Below, piece by piece: positions 58,218 to 64,000 of a DNA stretch of 64,000 nucleotides; within the stretch, counting starts at the first letter, position 1; the number at the start of each line of letters is the position of its first letter. Origin of the DNA: Larix kaempferi (Eukaryota; Streptophyta; Pinopsida; Pinales; Pinaceae); the NCBI GenBank assembly GCA_027924585.1, contig BSBM01003512.1:98021-162020 (forward strand). The letters are read 5' to 3'. The notes under the pieces were generated by a model, which made no database searches, was not told the DNA's origin, and worked only from the letters and a program-made list of their open reading frames with translations. A program made the position numbers and the translations under genes.

Positions 58218-61200
58218 CGTTTCGACTTTGACAAACTTCTTGGAATTGAAATTTTAGAATAGTTTTGGATGTCCCATTGGTAGACAAGCGTCCACACCAA
58301 CTTTCGTGACGTTCCTAGCTACTTTCTACCCTTTTAAGCCCAACTCTAGAGAAAACGCACGGTCGCGTTTCATCTTTGACCAACTTCTCGGAATTGAAAA
58401 TTGAGAATAGATTTGGATGTCCCATTTGTAGACATGCGCGCACAGCAACTTTCATGACGTTACGAGCCAATTTCACGCCCTTTCTTCCCAAGTCTAGTGA
58501 AAACCCATGGTGGCATTTCGACTTTGACCAACTTCTGGGAATTGAAATTTGAAAATAGATTTGGATGTCCCATTGGTAGACAAGCGTCCACACCAACTTT
58601 CGTGACGTTCCTAGCTATTTTCTGCCCCTTTAAGCCCAAGTCTAGCGAAAACGCACGGTCGAGTTTCAACTTTGACCAACTTCTCGGAATTTAAATTTGA
58701 GAATAGATTTGGATGTCCCGTTGGTAGACAAGTGCGCACGCCAACTTTCGTGACGTTCAAAGATATTTTCTCGCCCTTTAACCCCAAGACTAGCGAAAAC
58801 GCATGGTAAATTTTCAACTTTGACCAACTTCCTGGAATTGAAATTTGAGAGTAGATTTGGATGTCCCATTGGTAGACAAGCATCCACACCAACTTTCGTG
58901 ACGTTCCTAGCTACTTTCTACCCTTTTAAGCCCAACTCTAGAGAAAACGCACGGTCGCATTTCATCTTTGACCAACTTCTCGGAATTGAAAATTGAGAAT
59001 AGATTTGGATGTCCCATTTGTAGACATGCGCGCACACCAACTTTCATGACGTTACGAGCTAATTTCACGCCCTTTATTCCCAAGTCTAGTGAAAACCCAT
59101 GGTGGCATTTCGACTTTGACCAACTTCTGGGAATTGAAATTTGAAAATAGATTTGGATGTCCCATTGGTAGACAAGCGTGCATGCCAAATTTCGTGACGT
59201 TCCGAGCTATTTTCTGCCCCTTTAAGCCCAAGTCTAGCGAAAACGCTACGATCGAGTTTCAACTTTGATTAAATTCTTGGAATTGAAATTTGAGAATATT
59301 TTTGGATGTCCCATTGGTAGACAAGCGTCCACACCAACTTTCGTGACGTTCCGAGCTATTTTCACCCCCTTTAAGCCCAAGTTTAGCGAAAACGCACGGT
59401 CAGGTTTCGAATTTGACCAACTTCTCGGAATTGAAAATTGAGCATAGATTTGGATGTCCCATTGGTAGACAAATGCGCATGCCAACTTTCGTGACGTTCC
59501 GAGCTATTTTCTCCCCCTTTAAGCCTAAGTCTAGCGAAAATGCACGGTCGATTTTCAACTTTGACCAACTTCTCAGAATTTAAATTTGAGAATAGAATTG
59601 GATGTCCCATTGGTAGACGAGCGTCCACGCCAACATTCGTTACGTTCCGAGCTGTTTTCACACCCTTTAAGCCCAAGTCTAGCGAATACGCACGATCGAG
59701 TTACGAATTTCACCAACATCTCGTAATTGAAAATTGAGCATAGATTTGGATGTCCCATTTGTAGACATTCGCGCAAAACAACTTTCGTCACATTACGAGC
59801 TAATTTCACACCCTTTAAGCTCAAGTCTAGCGAAAACACATGGTGGCATTTCGACTTTGACCAACTTCTCAGAATTGAAATATGAGAATATATTTGGATG
59901 TCCCGTTGGTAGACAAGTACGCAAGCCAACTTTCATGAGATTACGAGCTAATTTCACACCCTTTAAACCCAAGTCTAGCGAAAAATCACGATCGAGTTTC
60001 ATCTTTGACCAACTTCTTGGAATTGAAATATGAGAATAGATTTGGATGTCCCGTTGGTAGACAAGTGCACAAGCCAACTTTCTCGGAATTTAAATTTGAG
60101 AATAGATTTGGATGTCCCATTGGTAGACAAGCGTCCACACCAACTTTCGTGACATTGCGAGCTATTTTACTCCCATTAAAGCCAAACTCTAGAGAAAACG
60201 CACGGTCGCGTTTCATCTTTGACCAACTTATCGGAATTTAAAATTGAGAATAGATTTGGATGTCCCATTTGTACACATACGCGCATAGCAACTTACATGA
60301 CGTTACGAGCTAATTTCACTCCCTTTATTCCCAATTCTAGTGAAAACCCATGGTGGCATTTCGACTTTGACCAACTTCTGGGAATTGAAATTGGAAAATA
60401 GATTTGGATGTCCCATTGGCAGACAAGCATGCACGCCAACTTTCGTGACGTTTCGAGCTATTTTCTGCCCTTTTAATCCCAAGTCTAGCGAAAACGCACG
60501 GTCGAGTTTCAACTTTGACCAACTTCTCGGAATTTAAATTTGAGAATAGATTTGGATGTCTCGTTGGTAGACAAGTGCGCACGCCAACTTTCGTGATGTT
60601 CCAAGATATTTTCTCACCCTTTAAGCCCAAGTCTAGCGAAAACGCATGGTAAATTTTCAACTTTGACCAACTTCCCGGAATTGAAATTTGAGAGTAGATT
60701 TGGATGTCCCATTGGTAGAGAAGCATCCACACCAACTTTCGTGACATTCCGAGCTATTTTCTTCCCATTTAAGCCCAACTCTAGAGAAAACGCACAGTCG
60801 CGTTTCATCTTTGACCAACTTCTCGGAATTGAAAATTGAGAATAGATTTGGATGTCCCATTTGTAGTCATGCGCGCACAGCAACTTTCGTGACATTACGA
60901 GCTAATTTCACATCCTTTAAGCCCAATTCTAGCGAAAACGCACGATCGAGTTTCAACTTCGACCAACTTCTCGGAATTGTAATTTGAGAATGGATTTGGA
61001 TGTCCCGTTGGTAGATAAGTGCACACGCCAACTTTCGTGACGTTCCGAGCTATTTTCTCACCCTTTAAGCCCAAGTCTAGCGAAAATGCACGGTCGATTT
61101 TCAACTTTGACCAACTTCTCGGAATATAAATTTGAGAATATATTTGGATGTCACATTGGTGGACGATCGTCCACGCCAACTTTCATGATGTTCCGATCTA

Positions 61201-64000
61201 TTTTCTCCCCCTTTAAGCCCAAGTCGTGTTTTGAATTTGACCAACTTCTCGGAATTGAAAATTGAGAACAGATTTGGATGTCCCATTTGTAGACATGCGT
61301 GCACAGCAACTTTCGTGACGTTCCAAGCTATTTTCTCACCCTTTAAGCCCAAGTCTAGCGAAAACACACGGTCAATTTTCAACTTTGACCAAATTCTCGG
61401 AATTTAAATTTGAGAATAGATTTGGATGTCACATTGGTAGACGAGCGTCCACGCCAACTTTCTTGACGTTCCGAGCTATTCTCACACCCTTTAAGCCCAA
61501 GTCTAGCGAAAACGCATGATCGAGTTTGAACTTTGACCAACTTCTCGGAATTTAAATTTGAGAATGGATTTGGATGTCCCATTTGTAGACATTCGCGCAC
61601 AACAACTTTCGTGACATTACGAGCTAATTTCCCACCCTTTAAGCCCAAGTCTAGCGAAAATGCACGATCGAGTTTCAACTTTGACAAACTTCTCGGAATT
61701 GAAATTTGAGAATAGATTTGGATGTCCCATTGGTAGACAAGCGTCCACACCAACTTTCGTGACATTCCGAGCTATTTTCTCCACCTTTAAGACCAACTCT
61801 AGAGAAAACGCACGGTCGTGTTTCGAATTTGAGCTGCCTCTCAGAATTGAAAATTGAGAACAGATTTGGATGTCCCATTTGTAGACATGCGTGCACAGCA
61901 ACTTTCATGACGTTCCAAGCTATTTTCTCACCCTTAAGCCCAAGTCTAGCGAAAACGCATGGTCGATTTTCAACTTTGACCAACTTCTCGGAATTTAAAT
62001 TTGAGAATGGATTTGGATGTCACATTGGTAGACGAGCGTCCATGCCAACTTTCATGACGTTCCGAGCTATTTTCTCCCCCTTTAAGCCCAAGTCTAGCGA
62101 AAACGCACGGTCCAGTTTCAAATTTGACCAACTTCTCGGAATTGAAAATTGAGCATAGATTTGGATGTCCCGTTGGTATACAAATGCGCACGCCAACTTT
62201 CGGGACGTTCCGAGCTATTTTCTCACCCTTTAAGCCTAAGTCTAGCGAAAATGCACGGTCGATTTTCAACTTTGACCAACTTCTCGAAATTTAAATTTGA
62301 GAATGGATTTGGATGTCACATTGGTAGACGAGCGTCCATGCCAACTTTCGTGACATTCCGATCTATTTTCTCCCTCTTTAAGCTCAAGTCTAGAGAAAAC
62401 GCACGGTTGCGTTTCATCTTTGACCAACTTCTCAGAATTGAAAATTGAGAATAGATTTGGATGTCCCATTTGTAGACATGCGCGCAAAGCAACTTTCGTG
62501 AAATTACGAGCTATTTTCTCCCCCTTGAAGCCCAAGTCTAGCGAAAACGCACGGGCGAGTTTCGAATTTGACGAACTTCTCGTAATTGAAAATTGAGTAT
62601 AGATTTGGATGTGTCGTTGGTAGACAAATGCGCATGCCAACTTTCGTGACGTTCCGAGCTATTTTCCCACCCTTTAAACCCAAGTCTAGCGAAAATGCAC
62701 GGTCGATTTTCAACTTTGACCAACTTCTCGGAATTTAAATTTGAGAATAGATTTGGATGTCACATTGGTAGACGAGCGTCCACGCCAACTTTCTTGACGT
62801 TCCGAGCTATTCTCACACCCTTTAAGCCCAAGTCTAGCGAAAACGCATGATCGAGTTTCAACTTTGACCAACTTCTCGGAATTGAAATTTGAGAATAGTT
62901 TTGGATGTCTCATTGGTAGACATGCACGCACAACAACTTTCGTGACGTTACTAGCTAATTTCATACCCTTTAAGTTCAAGTGTAACTAAAACGCATGGTG
63001 GCGTTTCGACTTTGACCAACTTTTGGGAGTTGAAATTTGAAAATAGATTTGGATGTCCCGTTGGTAGACAAGTGCACATGCCAACTTTCGTGACGTTCCG
63101 AGATATTTTCTTCCCCTTTAAGCCCAACTCTAGAGAAAATGCACGGTCGTGTTTCGAATTTGAGCTACTTCTCGGAATTGAAAATTGAGAACAGATTTGG
63201 ATGTCCCATTTGTAGACATGTGTGCACAGCAACTTTCCTGACGTTCCAAGCTATTTTCTCGCCCTTTAAGCCCAAGTCTAACGAAAACGCACGGTCAATT
63301 TTCAACTTTGACCAACTTCTCGGAATACAAATTTGAGAATAGATTTGGATGTCCCATTGGTAGACAAGCGTCCACACCAACTTTCATGACATTGCGAGCT
63401 ATTTTCATCCCATTTAAGCCCAACTCTAGAGAAAACGCACTGTCACTTTTCATCTTTGACCAACTTCTCGGAATTGAAAATTGAGAATAGATTTGGATGT
63501 CCCATTTGTACACATGCGCGCATAGCAACTTTCATGACATTACGAGCTAATTTCACTCCCTTTATTCCCAAGTCTAGTGATAACCCATGGTGGCATTTCG
63601 ACTTTGACCAACTTCTGGGAATTGAAATTTGAAAATAGATTTGGATGTCCCATTGGTAGACAAGCGTGCACGCCAACTTTCGTGACGTTCCGAGCTATTT
63701 TCTGCCTCTTTAAGCCCAAGTCTAGCGAAAACGCACGGTTGAGTTTCAACTTTGACCAACTTCTCGGAATTTAAATTTGAGAATAGATTTGGATGTCCCG
63801 TTGGTAGACAAGTGCGCACGCCAACTTTCGTGACGTTCAAAGATATTTTCTCGCCCTTTAAGCCCAAGTCTAGCGAAAACGCACGGTAAATTTTCAACTT
63901 TGACGAACTTCCCGGAATTGAAATTTGAGAGTAGATTTGGATGTCCCATTGGTAGAGAAGCATCCACACCAACTTTCGTGACATTCCGAGCTATTTTCTT
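58218..64000 (+). repeat. 148-bp satellite array, segment 5 (forward, about 39 monomers, runs off the window)
   Basis: Forward orientation resumes at TTTCGACTTTGACAAAC. From about 60600 to the window end the monomer order copies 10250-13801 (offset about 50,350, shifting by one monomer to 50,498 and then to 50,199). The array continues past 64000. Confidence 0.95.
60066..60095 (+). repeat. Shortened monomer at a CCAACTT junction (reciprocal type)
   Basis: GCACAAGCCAACTTTCTCGGAATTTAAA joins the CCAACTTTCG position to the CCAACTTCTCGG position, removing the other part of the monomer (about 83 bp). This is the reciprocal class of the junction at 19330. Confidence 0.75.

Noticed and set aside
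9627-64000. Hundreds of 60-195-codon open frames in the array, many sharing phrases such as KLVKVE or GLKGEKIARNVTK
   Set aside because: They are the same 148-bp repeat read in three successive frames (148 = 3n+1) on a strand with few stops. Each is closed by the monomer's own AGT-TGA or CGC-TAG. Frames drift with every 1-bp indel, and no start context, domain or selection signal is visible.
9627-64000. CENP-B-box-like motif as evidence of a centromere
   Set aside because: I looked for the mammalian-type box and saw no convincing match. CpG content and monomer length alone do not prove a centromere.

Overview
This is repeat-dominated nuclear DNA of a land plant. The evidence is an ENT-domain coding exon of plant type, exon-like blocks with GT/AG borders, plant-type LTR retrotransposons (a Tekay/Del-like chromovirus and a solo LTR), a LINE RNase H remnant and a probable endogenous caulimovirid fragment. 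Gene density is very low and repeat load is high, which would fit a large-genome plant such as a gymnosperm, but no species can be named from the sequence.

Layout. 1-4.5 kb: a decayed caulimovirid-like reading frame, a LINE-type RNase H remnant and the C-terminal exon of an ENT-domain protein, all on the minus strand, then AT-rich DNA with a 0.2-kb direct repeat and an LTR-like stretch. 4.5-9.63 kb: a 1,374-bp tandem repeat (two full copies, one 3' partial, one truncated). Each full copy carries a 228-bp foldback. An unidentified coding exon (7154-7340) lies in the spacer between copies. 9.63-28.4 kb: a tandem satellite with a 148-bp monomer, interrupted at 23251-23895 by a solo LTR with a perfect 5-bp target-site duplication. 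28.4-42.4 kb: a 14-kb non-satellite island. It holds a 5'-truncated, stop-riddled Ty3/gypsy chromovirus with its 3' LTR, then AT-rich DNA with three phase-compatible exon-like blocks of an unidentified gene and a 1.5-kb imperfect tandem duplication. 42.4-64.0 kb: the 148-bp satellite resumes. A 7.2-kb block (51030-58217) is in the opposite orientation, and the array runs off the right edge.

The satellite covers about 39.7 kb, roughly 268 monomers. It is CpG-rich in AT-rich surroundings and contains multi-kilobase duplicated blocks in direct and inverted orientation. The block at 10.25-13.80 kb recurs at 60.60-64.00 kb and, in part, at 17.1-18.6, 22.1-25.9 and (inverted) 51.0-54.9 kb. Breakpoints repeatedly fall on short motifs, especially CCAACTT, which occurs twice in each monomer.

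No coherent operon, pathway or defence system is visible. The main object of interest is the satellite: its monomer, its nested duplications, its inversion, its recombination junctions and an odd one-base insertion recurring at a single monomer position. The many short open frames in the array are by-products of a 148-bp (3n+1) repeat with few stops on one strand, and I do not annotate them as genes.
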